A stretch of DNA of 64,000 nucleotides. It comes from Phycisphaerae bacterium (lineage in GTDB: Bacteria > Planctomycetota > Phycisphaerae > Phycisphaerales > SM1A02). The DNA lies in contig JAEUIU010000034.1 of assembly GCA_016795065.1 (NCBI GenBank), forward strand, positions 1 through 64,000, in the 5' to 3' direction. Shown here piece by piece: positions 8,330 to 15,794 of this stretch (position 1 is the first letter of the stretch; each line of letters starts with the position of its first letter). A program made the translations under genes and the position numbers. The notes below the pieces were generated by a model, which worked only from the letters and a program-made list of their open reading frames with translations, searched no databases and was not told where the DNA came from.

Positions 8330-8868
8330 GACGAAGCTCCCGGCGCTCGCGTCGGCAGGGTGGGCTTGGTCTGGCGGCTTGGCGCCTGTCGGCGCTCATA
8401 CGGGCAGACGCCAGGCGTTCGCACGATCGCGTCCATCACGACCACCAGGTTCATAAGGCCCGCCAAGAAGCAGAGCAGCGTTCCGAACTCGTTGGCATGG
8501 GCCAGTCCCTTGGCCTTGGTCACATAGCGCGGAGGGGCGCCGGCCGCCTGTTCCATTTGGGACTGCGGGGTCGGCACCTTCGACTCGGGGGGGCCCTGCT
8601 TGAGGAAGGCGTTGTTGCCGTAGGCCGCGACGAGTGCGATGGGGCCAGCGGCGACCTGTCCTGCGAACCAGAGCCGGTCCTCGTCCTTGTCGACGCAGTC
8701 CAGACCGCCAATCAGGAGGCCAGTCAAGAAGAGCCCGATGACGCCGATCATGGCGTAGATGCCGCGACGCCTCTCGCCAATCACGATCTGGCCGAGGCCC
8801 GGCACGACCCAGCCCAAGACTGCGGCCCCGAAGTTCAGTTGGGTGTCGTTCGAGGTGTCGGTGGCCAT
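8326..8868 (-). CDS. DUF6677-like membrane protein
   Basis: A 180-residue protein with an N-terminal hydrophobic region carrying AAVLGWVVPGLGQ, then GIYAMIGVIGLFLTGLLIGG, CVDKDEDRLWFAGQ and a later hydrophobic stretch LLCFLAGLMNLVVVMDAIV. The pattern 'VPGLGQ..GERRRG' followed by 'GLLIGGLDC' resembles a planctomycete family I know as DUF6677, of unknown function; this assignment is from memory. The frame is open to 9189, but the ATG at 8868 gives the conserved N-terminus. It is the first gene of a two-gene unit, coupled by ATGA overlap to the small membrane protein. Confidence 0.65.
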   Translation of the reverse strand: MATDTSNDTQLNFGAAVLGWVVPGLGQIVIGERRRGIYAMIGVIGLFLTGLLIGGLDCVDKDEDRLWFAGQVAAGPIALVAAYGNNAFLKQGPPESKVPTPQSQMEQAAGAPPRYVTKAKGLAHANEFGTLLCFLAGLMNLVVVMDAIVRTPGVCPYERRQAPSRQTKPTLPTRAPGASS

Positions 8869-9239
8869 GCGATCGTTCTGCTTCGGGCGGCGCGTCGCCT
8901 GCCCTACTTCGTTGGGAGGGAAGGGGTTCGGTCCGATCCCTCCACGGATGATGTCACAACTGTCGGCTCTCTGCGGTCTGTAGCGGGTGGGAACGTCCGT
9001 CCCAGCCTTGGCCACCCGATTCCCGGCCCAATCGGCGATCCCGGACGAACAGGCTTCCGGAGCCGGACGATCTATGGACCGGATGTGGACCAGTGGACGC
9101 CCGCCCACGGCCAATACCGAGGGCGTCAGCGGGATCGCGGGCCTTCGCAGTGCGGAGGACTCGATCGGAGCGGAAGTGTACCGGCCCATAGCGGCCGTCG
9201 CATGGACGGCGATTCAGCCGTCCCTGAGGGAACCGAACC
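8869..9239. other. Intergenic region between divergent genes
   Basis: No convincing gene. A 7-bp hairpin (GGACGGC 9204-9210 / GCCGTCC 9217-9223) lies just upstream of the ribosome binding site of the 9240 gene and could shape its leader. Promoters for both flanking genes must lie here, but no clear pair is visible. Confidence 0.4.
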
Positions 9240-9800
9240 ATGGCTGATGAGATGAACAACGCAGCGGAATCCAACGGCAAGGAAGCATGTGGTGGCGGTC
9301 GTTCGGCCTCAGGTCGACAGCCTCTTGGGCGCCCGGCGTCGGCTCCGAAGAGCGCGCCTGCCCCGGAGTGTGAGGCAGACCTTGGGGCAGATCTTCATGC
9401 GATCGACCCGCGTTCGGGTTCCGTCGTCGAACGCCGCAGCGGGGTCGATCGCCGCTGGGTGGAGAATGCCAGCGACACCAACCTTGAAAGGCGCCGCGGT
9501 CCGGGCCGCCGCCTGACGGACTTTGTGAAGAGCGCCGAAGAGGGCGAGATGAACCAGGAGCAGTTTCTGTTCCTGTTGGCCATCGACGCCTTCAAGCGAG
9601 CCAACGGGAAGACCTTCCCGACCTGGACGGATGTCCTCGAGATCATCCGCAAGCTCGGCTATCGGAAGACGGCGTCGAGCGAACTGAAGCTCGGCGACCG
9701 GGCCACCGACTGGACTGAGAAGCCCGACGCCCCCAGTGGCGTCTGGAAGGAAGCTCGCGACCCCGACGAAGGGACCGAGACTCGCCGCAAGGCGGCCTGA
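9240..9800 (+). CDS. Conserved hypothetical protein
   Basis: An unrecognised 186-residue protein. Residues 1-60 are low complexity (Ser/Ala/Gly/Pro) and probably disordered. They are followed by an Arg-rich motif, GVDRRWVENAS and LERRRGPGRRLTD, then a compact helical domain, NQEQFLFLLAIDAFKRANGK, TFPTWTDVLEIIRKLGYRK, which looks like a small winged-helix or helical-bundle fold. A weak ribosome binding site, GAGGGA, lies about 8 nt before the ATG. A perfect hairpin downstream (9838-9867) closes the unit. The Arg-rich plus helical composition would fit nucleic-acid or protein binding, but that is only inference. Confidence 0.65.
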   Translation: MADEMNNAAESNGKEACGGGRSASGRQPLGRPASAPKSAPAPECEADLGADLHAIDPRSGSVVERRSGVDRRWVENASDTNLERRRGPGRRLTDFVKSAEEGEMNQEQFLFLLAIDAFKRANGKTFPTWTDVLEIIRKLGYRKTASSELKLGDRATDWTEKPDAPSGVWKEARDPDEGTETRRKAA

Positions 9801-9837
9801 ACGAGCACGCAACAGCGGTCTCACAACGAATCAAGTG

Positions 9838-9867
9838 CAACACCCTCGGTCGTGACCGAGGGTGTTG
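9838..9867. terminator. Hairpin between convergent genes
   Basis: A perfect 13-bp inverted repeat (CAACACCCTCGGT / ACCGAGGGTGTTG) with a 4-nt loop. The plus side continues tcgttctt. It lies between the convergent 9240 gene and the ferredoxin gene, so it is probably a bidirectional terminator, although neither side has a strong T-run. Confidence 0.65.
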
Positions 9868-9940
9868 TCGTTCTTGAGGTTGCGCCGACGTGCGGCGGTG
9901 TCGTCAGGCATCGCGAAGTCCCGATCGCCCGCCCTCTGCG

Positions 9941-10207
9941 TTACTTCTTGTTCTTGAAGTAGTCGGCGTTGATCTGGATGTACTTGGTCCACTCGGCAGG
10001 AAGGTCTTCTTGGGGATAGATCGCCTGAACAGGGCACTCGTCGACGCAGAGGCCGCAGTCGATGCACGTGTCCGGGTCGATGTAGAGCTGAGCGGCTCCG
10101 GGGTGCGTGGCGTCGCCCTTGGTCGGATGGATGCAGTCGACCGGGCAGACCTCGACGCAGGCGGTGTCCTTCGTACCGATGCAGGGTTCCGCAATGATGT
10201 GAGCCAT
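9941..10207 (-). CDS. fdxA: Ferredoxin, 7Fe (3Fe-4S/4Fe-4S) type
   Basis: An 88-residue soluble electron carrier. Cys positions are 9, 17, 21, 25, 48, 51, 54 and 58. This matches the 7Fe ferredoxin pattern: Cys9, 17 and 58 would hold a [3Fe-4S] cluster, and Cys21, 48, 51 and 54 a [4Fe-4S] cluster, with Cys25 free. Where an 8Fe ferredoxin has the second Cys of the first motif, this protein has Thr12 (CIGTKDTAC). Compared with short FdxA proteins, the stretch between the clusters is about nine residues longer. It appears monocistronic. No Shine-Dalgarno sequence is seen before the ATG. The partner reductase is not in the window. Confidence 0.92.
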   Translation of the reverse strand: MAHIIAEPCIGTKDTACVEVCPVDCIHPTKGDATHPGAAQLYIDPDTCIDCGLCVDECPVQAIYPQEDLPAEWTKYIQINADYFKNKK

Positions 10208-10682
10208 GGGTCTTGGGCTTCGTGGGTGGTCAGTGAGGGTTCGTGAGCCGGCCGTCGTCGGTCCGTGGTCGACTTCGTACCGGAGGCGGCGTGGCGATCA
10301 GGCCAAGCCATCGAGGGGCAACCGGTGCGAGGTTCGGCCGGCGAAAAATTTTTTCCACAGGCCACCGATTTGGCCCGCTGGAGGCCCGGCTCGGGTCTCT
10401 TGACGGACCGTTCGGGGCGAACCGGGGTTGCGGATTGTACGGTCCTCGAGTTCCCGTTGCGACCGTGCGGTGCGGGTCTCAAGCAGGTTGAGAAATGGCC
10501 ACGACGCGTGCGTCATCGCCACAAAGTGCACCGACAAAAAGCGAGCCGGAGACCGCATCACTGCGATCTCCGGCTGTGTTCTTGCGGACGCTTGCGTGTT
10601 TGTCATCGGAGCGACGCACACGCGAGGTCCAGCGGGGAAGTGGCCGAAATCAGCCGCTTTTCCGCTTCAGACCTGATCGAGA
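10208..10682. other. Intergenic region between ferredoxin and histone-like gene
   Basis: No protein-coding gene is convincing on either strand. It contains the terminator of the histone-like gene (10536-10575) and presumably the ferredoxin promoter; an A/T-rich patch (gaaaaattttttcc, around 10344) is the only striking local feature. Confidence 0.45.
10536..10575 (-). terminator. Rho-independent terminator of the histone-like gene
   Basis: Perfect 9-bp arms AGCCGGAGA (10544-10552) / TCTCCGGCT (10567-10575), with four further inner pairs. On the minus strand they are followed by cgc and five T. The stem is about 107 nt past the stop at 10683. Confidence 0.8.
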
Positions 10683-10793
10683 TCAGGCCTTCTTCGTGCG
10701 GCGAGTGCCGGCCTTCTTGGCGGCCTTCTTTGCGGTCTTCTTCTTCGACGACTTCTTCGCTGCCTTCTTAGCAGCCTTCTTCTTCGCAGCCAT
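10683..10793 (-). CDS. Histone H1-tail-like Lys/Ala-rich peptide
   Basis: A 36-residue protein made almost entirely of Lys and Ala (AAKK units), with Ser-Ser, Thr and a C-terminal GTRRTKKA. It resembles the C-terminal tail of histone H1 and the short bacterial Hc1/AlgP-like basic tails, so a DNA- or RNA-condensing role is likely but inferred. It is supported as a gene by a ribosome-binding-site-like AGGGAG upstream of the ATG, by an intact frame with a TGA stop, and by a strong terminator downstream. Codons are strongly AAG-biased, which would favour high expression. There is no globular domain; it might also be a degenerate remnant of a longer protein, but nothing upstream continues the frame. 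Confidence 0.75.
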   Translation of the reverse strand: MAAKKKAAKKAAKKSSKKKTAKKAAKKAGTRRTKKA

Positions 10794-11129
10794 GGTTGGC
10801 TCCCTATTAGTTACGCTCAGGATGTCGGAGTCGAGTCAAGCGCCGGCGTAACAGAGCGCCCGACATGGAAGTTGTACACCTATCGGCCTCAGAAGAAAAG
10901 GCGCTTGACAGAAAAGATTCAAGCGGCGCGAGAAAGGTCCGGTCGGCACAAGTTCGTCGACATGAGATCGACGCACCCGCGCGACGCGCATCAGGTCACA
11001 TGTCAGGGCTCCAGCGCACCGGCGCAACGGTGTGATGAGCACCTTCGACGTGAGGCACACGTGCCACGAGTGGCGCTGCCTCCGACACAACACACGCGGT
11101 CCCATCGACCACCCGTGATCATTCGAACC
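10794..11129. other. Divergent promoter region, histone-like gene and dapB
   Basis: No gene seen. On the minus strand, TTGACT and TAACTA (about 20 nt apart, with TAACTA close to the start of the histone-like gene) could form its promoter, although the spacing is long. On the plus strand, GATCAT ends 7 nt before the dapB ATG. Confidence 0.35.
11117..11122 (+). promoter_or_regulatory. -10-like GATCAT before dapB
   Basis: GATCAT is 7 nt before the ATG at 11130, the spacing of the other leaderless candidates here, but with G instead of T in the first position. Weaker evidence than the TANNNT cases. Confidence 0.3.
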
Positions 11130-11885
11130 ATGACACAGACCACCTCGTCATCACCCTCTGTCACTCCCTCGCCCTCCATCGTTCACCTGGCCATTCATGG
11201 CGCCAAGGGTCGCATGGGCTTGCGCATCGCGGCATGCGCGGAGGTCGACTCGGCGGTCCGCATCACGGCCCTTCTGGATCGTGGTGACGTCACCACACTC
11301 GAACAGCAAGCCTCGATTTCACCGATGCTTGCGTCGACGAGGGCGATCATCGATTTCTCCTCGGATGCCGGCACGCGCGAGGCCATTCGACTGGCCCTTT
11401 CGCTGCGATCGGCGCTGCTGGTTGGGACCACCGCGCTCGATGCATCGACCATGGCGACGCTTGCTCAGGCCCAGCGGGAGATCCCGGTCATGGTCTGTGC
11501 CAACACCTCGCTTGGGGTGGCCGTGGCCCGCCACCTGGCCAAGGAAGCGGCCCGGCTTCTGGGCAGCGCCTATGACGTGGACATCATCGAGACCCACCAC
11601 ACCAAGAAGCTCGACGCACCCTCTGGCACGGCACTGGCACTTGCAGCAAGCGTCCGGGAGGGGGGGAGGGAGGTGGACCGGGACCACGTCCATGCGATCC
11701 GCGCTGGGGACGTCATCGGGGACCACATCGTCCAGTTCGCGGGGGTAGGTGAGATCCTGCGCATCCAGCACACGGCGACCACCCGTGATCTTTTCGCCGT
11801 CGGCGCGATCCGGGCTGCCAAGTGGCTCGCAGGTCGCGCGCCGGGTCGGTATCGCATCGAGGACACCTTCGGCGCGGCGAAATAG
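11130..11885 (+). CDS. dapB: 4-hydroxy-tetrahydrodipicolinate reductase
   Basis: A 251-residue enzyme reducing 4-hydroxy-tetrahydrodipicolinate with NAD(P)H in the lysine/diaminopimelate pathway, which supplies peptidoglycan precursors. The Rossmann motif GAKGRMG is at residues 24-30. The substrate-binding signature ETHHTKKLDAPSGTA (about 154-168) includes the catalytic His and Lys. The C-terminal block carries GDHIVQFAGVGEILRIQHTA and FAVGAIRAAKWL. Length is normal for DapB. The frame is open from 10872, but residues before 11130 lack DapB similarity, and ATG 11130 has a -10-like hexamer 7 nt upstream. No other dap gene is adjacent. Confidence 0.95.
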   Translation: MTQTTSSSPSVTPSPSIVHLAIHGAKGRMGLRIAACAEVDSAVRITALLDRGDVTTLEQQASISPMLASTRAIIDFSSDAGTREAIRLALSLRSALLVGTTALDASTMATLAQAQREIPVMVCANTSLGVAVARHLAKEAARLLGSAYDVDIIETHHTKKLDAPSGTALALAASVREGGREVDRDHVHAIRAGDVIGDHIVQFAGVGEILRIQHTATTRDLFAVGAIRAAKWLAGRAPGRYRIEDTFGAAK

Positions 11886-11925
11886 CCCCTGTGGAGTCCG
11901 CCCCGAGTCGCAACGGGGGTCATCT

Positions 11926-12459
11926 CTACTCGCGATCGTCACGGCCGGAAAGGGCCGTGAGTTCGTTCAAACGAGTGCCGTTAATCTCGTTGTAGATCGC
12001 CACGGCCTCGGCGTCGGAGAGCGTGCGCGGCACGCGGGCCCGCACGATGCCGAGCGTCGGGTTGTACCAAAACATCGCATGTTCCCCGCCATCCACGGTC
12101 GGGTTGCGCGGGTGGCGGAGACCTCGCTCATCTTCCGCGGCGATCTCGACCCAACGACTGCCGCCGTCGAGCAACTGGTTGGTGGGAATCTCCTCCTCAA
12201 ACCAGAGTGTCTCGATCGTCTCGGGGAAGGTCACGCCGTCGATCGAATCTCGCTCGAGGGCCGCGTGCAGATCGATGTTCGCCTGAAGCACGCGAACGGA
12301 TGATCGGGTGTTGTTGATGGCGATCTCGCGCTGCGAGGCCTGATGTCGGGCATCGATGACGATGACCGCAAGCACGGCCCCCGCGATCACGATCATTGCG
12401 TCGAACACGAGGTGCCGGGCAAATGCTCGGTTGACGAGGGGGATCCGTTGACGGTTCAT
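11926..12459 (-). CDS. Hypothetical membrane-anchored protein
   Basis: A 177-residue protein with one N-terminal hydrophobic helix (about residues 19-36, DAMIVIAGAVLAVIVI) after a basic segment, so probably anchored with its C-terminal part outside. The outer part starts with a likely coiled region, HQASQREIAINNTRSSVRVL, and continues with an acidic domain I do not recognise. The start at 12459 has TGGAG about 9 nt upstream and places the anchor near the N-terminus; the frame itself is open to 12729. It is divergent from the M16 homologue, sharing about 260 nt. Confidence 0.6.
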   Translation of the reverse strand: MNRQRIPLVNRAFARHLVFDAMIVIAGAVLAVIVIDARHQASQREIAINNTRSSVRVLQANIDLHAALERDSIDGVTFPETIETLWFEEEIPTNQLLDGGSRWVEIAAEDERGLRHPRNPTVDGGEHAMFWYNPTLGIVRARVPRTLSDAEAVAIYNEINGTRLNELTALSGRDDRE

Positions 12460-12707
12460 GGGGTTCTGCTCCAGCGGCGCCTCCGTTGGACTTCGATCTT
12501 GCTCCCAACCTGATCGGCAGGCCGTGGTCAGGGGTTGTCCCGAAGGTGGGGAAGCCCCTGGAATGCCCGTGTGTTGACCGTTGCCCAGACGGGGCGATAT
12601 GCGCGTTCGACAGAGACCGCACAGCTTCACAAGAGGCCCTGCTGGCGTTCTCGTGGCCCACGGCGGGTCCGGCATGCGCGATGAGCAAGCGAGGCCCCGT
12701 TCCGACG

Positions 12708-12713
12708 TATCCT
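12708..12713 (+). promoter_or_regulatory. -10-like TATCCT before the M16 homologue
   Basis: TATCCT lies 6 nt upstream of ATG 12720; the same hexamer precedes the helicase start. No Shine-Dalgarno sequence is present. Confidence 0.45.
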
Positions 12714-12719
12714 TCGCGA

Positions 12720-13988
12720 ATGCCCGCAACCGCCTCGCCGTCAGAAACAGCCCAGGTCTATCACCTCCGTTGCGGAATGCCGCTCATCATCGAGCGCTCC
12801 GACACGGCTCAATCGGCGGCCCTCTGCTGGCTTCTTCCGGTCGGGAACGCGAGCGATCCAGAAGGTCGGGCAGGGGACGGGCATGCTGTGATCCTCTCGG
12901 AGCTGATTCTGCGCGGAGCTGGCCCGCTCGACAGTCGCGGTCTCAGTGACGCCCTTGATCGGCTCGGGGTCCAGCGGGCGACGTCGCCAGGCGCTGCCCA
13001 TCTTCAGATGTCGGCAACGATGCTTGGCAAGCGAGTCCTCGATGCCTTGCCCTTCCTGGTCTCCGTGGTGCGGGCGCCGCTCCTTCCCGAACAGCACCTC
13101 GATCCGGTTCGGAGCCTCTGCCTCCAACAACTGGAAGGGCTCGATGACGACCCCCAGCAACTGGTGATGCTTCGCCTCCGCGAGCGGCACCTTCCGCCGC
13201 CTTTCAATCGAACGGGCTACGGCAATCAGGAAGCGCTCGAATCGACCAGTATCAAGGACCTTCGCAACGCCTGGGCTTCGCGAGCCAGGCCAGGCGGATC
13301 GATCCTCGCCGTCGCGGGCAACGTCGACGGCGACGCCATCGCGAGTCTCCTCGATCGAGAGCTGGAGGGATGGACGGGCTCAACGCCCGATCCCAAGGAG
13401 CTTCGACCGCCGATGGGCGGCGTGGGGCACGAAGAAAGCGAGTCATCGCAGACCCACATTGCGATGGGCTTCAAGGCGCCCCCGGAAGGCGATCCGCAGG
13501 CTACGCCGTTCCGCATCGCGACCCGCATCCTGGGTGGCGACACCTCCTGCCGGCTCTTCAACGAGGTGCGCGAGAAGCGAGGTCTCTGCTACTCGGTCGG
13601 TGCCAACTACGCCGGAGGTCGTGACCGCGGGATGCTCTCGATCTATGCTGGCAGCACCCACGAGCGGGCCCAGGACACCATTGATTGCATCGCCCGCGAG
13701 GTCGAGCGATTCGAAGGTGGCGTCGAGGCAGATGAGTTCCATCGCGCGATCGTCGGCTACAAGAGCCGCTTGGTCATGAGCGGCGAGAGCACGGCTGCCC
13801 GCGCCGCGTCGGCGGCCGGCGACTTCTACCGACTCGGGCGGGTTCGCTCGCTGGCCGAGTTGGCCGCCGAGGTCGACCGAATCAGCCTCGAGAGCCTGAA
13901 TCGCTCGATCGGGGAGCTCTTTCACGAGTCATGGCGAGGAACCCGCTCGGCCTTCACGATCGGGCCGAAGCCGATGCGGTTTGCGTAA
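12720..13988 (+). CDS. M16-family (insulinase-like) protein lacking the HxxEH site
   Basis: A 422-residue protein with the two-domain M16 architecture. The N-terminal domain aligns through LIIERSDTAQSAALCWLL and the following helix. The second domain has the conserved M16_C features GGDTSCRLFNEVREKRG and LCYSVGANYAGGRDRG. Where active M16 enzymes have HxxEH followed by a hydrophobic helix, this protein reads VILSELILRGAG, so zinc ligands and the catalytic Glu are missing. M16 proteins often work as pairs of an active and an inactive subunit; no active partner is seen in the window. Start 12720 is supported by a -10-like hexamer; ATG 12681 is the alternative. There is no signal peptide. Confidence 0.85.
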   Translation: MPATASPSETAQVYHLRCGMPLIIERSDTAQSAALCWLLPVGNASDPEGRAGDGHAVILSELILRGAGPLDSRGLSDALDRLGVQRATSPGAAHLQMSATMLGKRVLDALPFLVSVVRAPLLPEQHLDPVRSLCLQQLEGLDDDPQQLVMLRLRERHLPPPFNRTGYGNQEALESTSIKDLRNAWASRARPGGSILAVAGNVDGDAIASLLDRELEGWTGSTPDPKELRPPMGGVGHEESESSQTHIAMGFKAPPEGDPQATPFRIATRILGGDTSCRLFNEVREKRGLCYSVGANYAGGRDRGMLSIYAGSTHERAQDTIDCIAREVERFEGGVEADEFHRAIVGYKSRLVMSGESTAARAASAAGDFYRLGRVRSLAELAAEVDRISLESLNRSIGELFHESWRGTRSAFTIGPKPMRFA

Positions 13989-14048
13989 CGTGTGAGGCCC
14001 GGTTTTGCCTGACTCGTTGCCCATCGGGGGATCGCGGAAGTCTCGCTG

Positions 14049-14054
14049 TATACT
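14049..14054 (+). promoter_or_regulatory. -10-like TATACT before the 14064 gene
   Basis: TATACT (5 of 6 consensus) ends 9 nt before ATG 14064, leaving a leader of only a few bases or none. Confidence 0.5.
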
Positions 14055-14063
14055 CTTCCGGTC

Positions 14064-14336
14064 ATGACTTCCGAGAGCCTCTCCTACCAGCCAGCCTTCA
14101 CCTCTGGAACGCGGGTCCGCGTGACTCAACAGGTTCCGCATGTCGAAGGTGTCTGGACAACGACGACCGAAGGCACGATCGTTCGGTACCGTCAGGCCAA
14201 GACCGGGTCGTGGTTCGCCCACTCCCATCAGGACAAACTCTGGCTCGATCGGCTTGAGGTCCGCAAGGACGACGGTGAACTGGTCACGCTAAACCTCGAC
14301 CGCTACAGCGTGGTCGAGGAACTTCCCAGGGCCTGA
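14064..14336 (+). CDS. Conserved small hypothetical protein
   Basis: A 90-residue soluble protein with an SH3-like beta pattern: GTRVRVTQQV, GTIVRYRQAKTGSWF and LWLDRLEVRKDDGELVTLNLDRYSVVEEL. I have the impression of seeing similar short proteins in other planctomycete genomes, without known function. The start is an ATG just after a -10-like hexamer, suggesting a leaderless mRNA. It is followed after about 65 nt by the lipoprotein gene on the same strand. Nothing else in the context indicates a role. Confidence 0.75.
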   Translation: MTSESLSYQPAFTSGTRVRVTQQVPHVEGVWTTTTEGTIVRYRQAKTGSWFAHSHQDKLWLDRLEVRKDDGELVTLNLDRYSVVEELPRA

Positions 14337-14401
14337 TCCTGGGCGGTCGGCCTCGCATCTATCGAGCCAACCCATTGCACCTGCAGGAGCAGACCTCCAC
14401 C

Positions 14402-14944
14402 GTGGCCCCGACCCCGAACCGTCCGGCGATGTCATGGGGTGACCGTGCCTTCGGCATGACGCTCGCATCGCTCGTCACTCTTGTCGGCGGCTGCCAACTC
14501 CTACCCGGTGACGTCCGCCGGATCGGCGAAAGCGAACAGGTCAAGGTCGGCTCGATTGAAGATCGCGGCGCCTGGCTCTTCTGGCCGGCCACGATTCGAG
14601 TTCATCCGCTGACCAGCGTTCTTCGGACTGGTGACGAGCCAGCGACGATCGATCTTCGCGTGGAAGCGGTCGATGCGATCGGCGAACCGACTCGTGCCGT
14701 GGGCACCTTCGTGGTGGTCTTGTCTTCGTCGGAGGGCCAGCCGAAGGAACAGCGTTGGAAGGTCGAAGTCGATTCGCTTGAGGCCCACCGGGCACGTTTC
14801 GACCCGGTGACCGAAACCTATCGCCTCACGATCACGCCAGAATGGACGACGATTCCGGCGACGGGAACCAAGCTCGGGGTCAAGGTCATTCTCTTCGCAG
14901 CCGACGGAGCCACACCAACAGCGACCGCTGACGTGACGTGGTGA
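14402..14944 (+). CDS. Putative lipoprotein, hypothetical
   Basis: A 180-residue protein whose N-terminus (MTLASLVTLVGGC) ends in a lipobox, LVGGC, so it is probably lipidated and held in the cell envelope. The mature part is beta-rich, with alternating patterns such as ATIDLRVEAVDAIGEPTRAVGTF and TYRLTITPEWTT, suggesting an Ig- or C2-like fold. The GTG at 14402 is chosen because AGGAG (14385-14389) lies 12 nt upstream, a slightly long spacing; the ATG at 14429 also gives a complete lipoprotein signal. A strong hairpin follows 15 nt after the stop. Confidence 0.7.
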   Translation: MAPTPNRPAMSWGDRAFGMTLASLVTLVGGCQLLPGDVRRIGESEQVKVGSIEDRGAWLFWPATIRVHPLTSVLRTGDEPATIDLRVEAVDAIGEPTRAVGTFVVVLSSSEGQPKEQRWKVEVDSLEAHRARFDPVTETYRLTITPEWTTIPATGTKLGVKVILFAADGATPTATADVTW

Positions 14945-14959
14945 GCATGTTCAAAAGAA

Positions 14960-14989
14960 CAGACGGCGGACCGAGTGGTCCGCCGTCTG
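14960..14989. terminator. Bidirectional terminator hairpin
   Basis: A perfect 13-bp inverted repeat (CAGACGGCGGACC / GGTCCGCCGTCTG) with a 4-nt loop lies between the convergent lipoprotein and flgM genes. On the minus strand it continues ttcttttgaac, a reasonable T-rich tail. Confidence 0.8.
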
Positions 14990-15012
14990 AGTGTGACTCC
15001 GACATCTCGTAA

Positions 15013-15351
15013 CTAGTCGTTGAGGAGGTCGATCTCGTCGAGCATGCGCTCGAAAGCGATCGAGATTTTCTCGTCGGTCTCGTAGGTGCCGGCTTCGATC
15101 TGGGACTTGATGTCCGCGACCTTGTCGGCTCGCACGGCCGGCATGGAGCGAAGTCTCTCCATGAAGCGGGCGTGCTCGCTGAGTTCGACGCGATCCGACG
15201 ATTCCGTTCGTCGCGCCGGCTCCGAGGAGGTACGAGCCGCGGAGGAGGACGAAGCGCCCTCCAAGGTGGCCCGATTGACGGAGCCGAGGTTCGTGTATGC
15301 ACTGAGTCCGATGGTGTTCATGCTTCCGCCAATGCTGCCTAAATCAGGCAT
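15013..15351 (-). CDS. flgM: Anti-sigma-28 factor FlgM
   Basis: A 112-residue protein. The C-terminal half carries the FlgM signature: VELSEHARFMERLRSMP, then VRADKVADIKSQIEAGTYETD, which in FlgM binds and inhibits the flagellar sigma factor FliA. The N-terminal half is Ser/Ala-rich and disordered, as usual for FlgM. The ATG at 15351 has GGAG 9 nt upstream and a TACGAT hexamer 26 nt upstream; the ATG at 15321 (MNTIGLSAYTN) is the alternative and also looks family-like. No other flagellar gene is present in the window, so this is an isolated regulator here. A strong terminator lies downstream. Confidence 0.8.
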   Translation of the reverse strand: MPDLGSIGGSMNTIGLSAYTNLGSVNRATLEGASSSSAARTSSEPARRTESSDRVELSEHARFMERLRSMPAVRADKVADIKSQIEAGTYETDEKISIAFERMLDEIDLLND

Positions 15352-15794
15352 GGAGCGTCACTCCGCCGCGCGACGCAATCGTAGAATGCGTCCGAGGTCA
15401 GAAAAGGATCTCTCACCGTCCTGGCGACGAATTCGGTCGACGAACTCGGGCGTGAGCCGACTGTCCGCAATCGGCTCTCAGATTCCTGCCAGTGTCCTGC
15501 CTGGGCCTTCAGGTCGGGCTATTGTGTGAAAGGGTCTCCGACAAACGTGCCGGTGTCACTTGTCAGGTCCGGTCTCTCGGACCAATCTCGAGGGTTTGGG
15601 CCCTCGATAGGGTCTTGAGTTGAGAGGGCCGTTCGCGGAAACTCTTCACATTGCTGCCCGGCCACGTTGATCGGCGCGAGGGCAGCAAAGCCTTGAAGTT
15701 TGAGCGTTTCGTATGCAATCCTCTAAATGCCGTCTTGGTCGCGACTTGCGGAAGCGGCTTGGAGCGAGGCGCAAGGCCGATCACGGGGTTTTCG
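15352..15794. other. Divergent intergenic region, flgM and SPOR-like gene
   Basis: It contains the TACGAT hexamer (15378-15383, minus strand) that probably serves flgM. The remaining 400 bases have no protein-like frame; the promoter of the SPOR-like operon should be here, but I cannot place it. Confidence 0.4.

Noticed and set aside
10904..10909. Perfect TTGACA on the plus strand upstream of dapB
   Set aside because: No acceptable -10 hexamer at 15-19 nt downstream, and about 220 nt from the dapB start.
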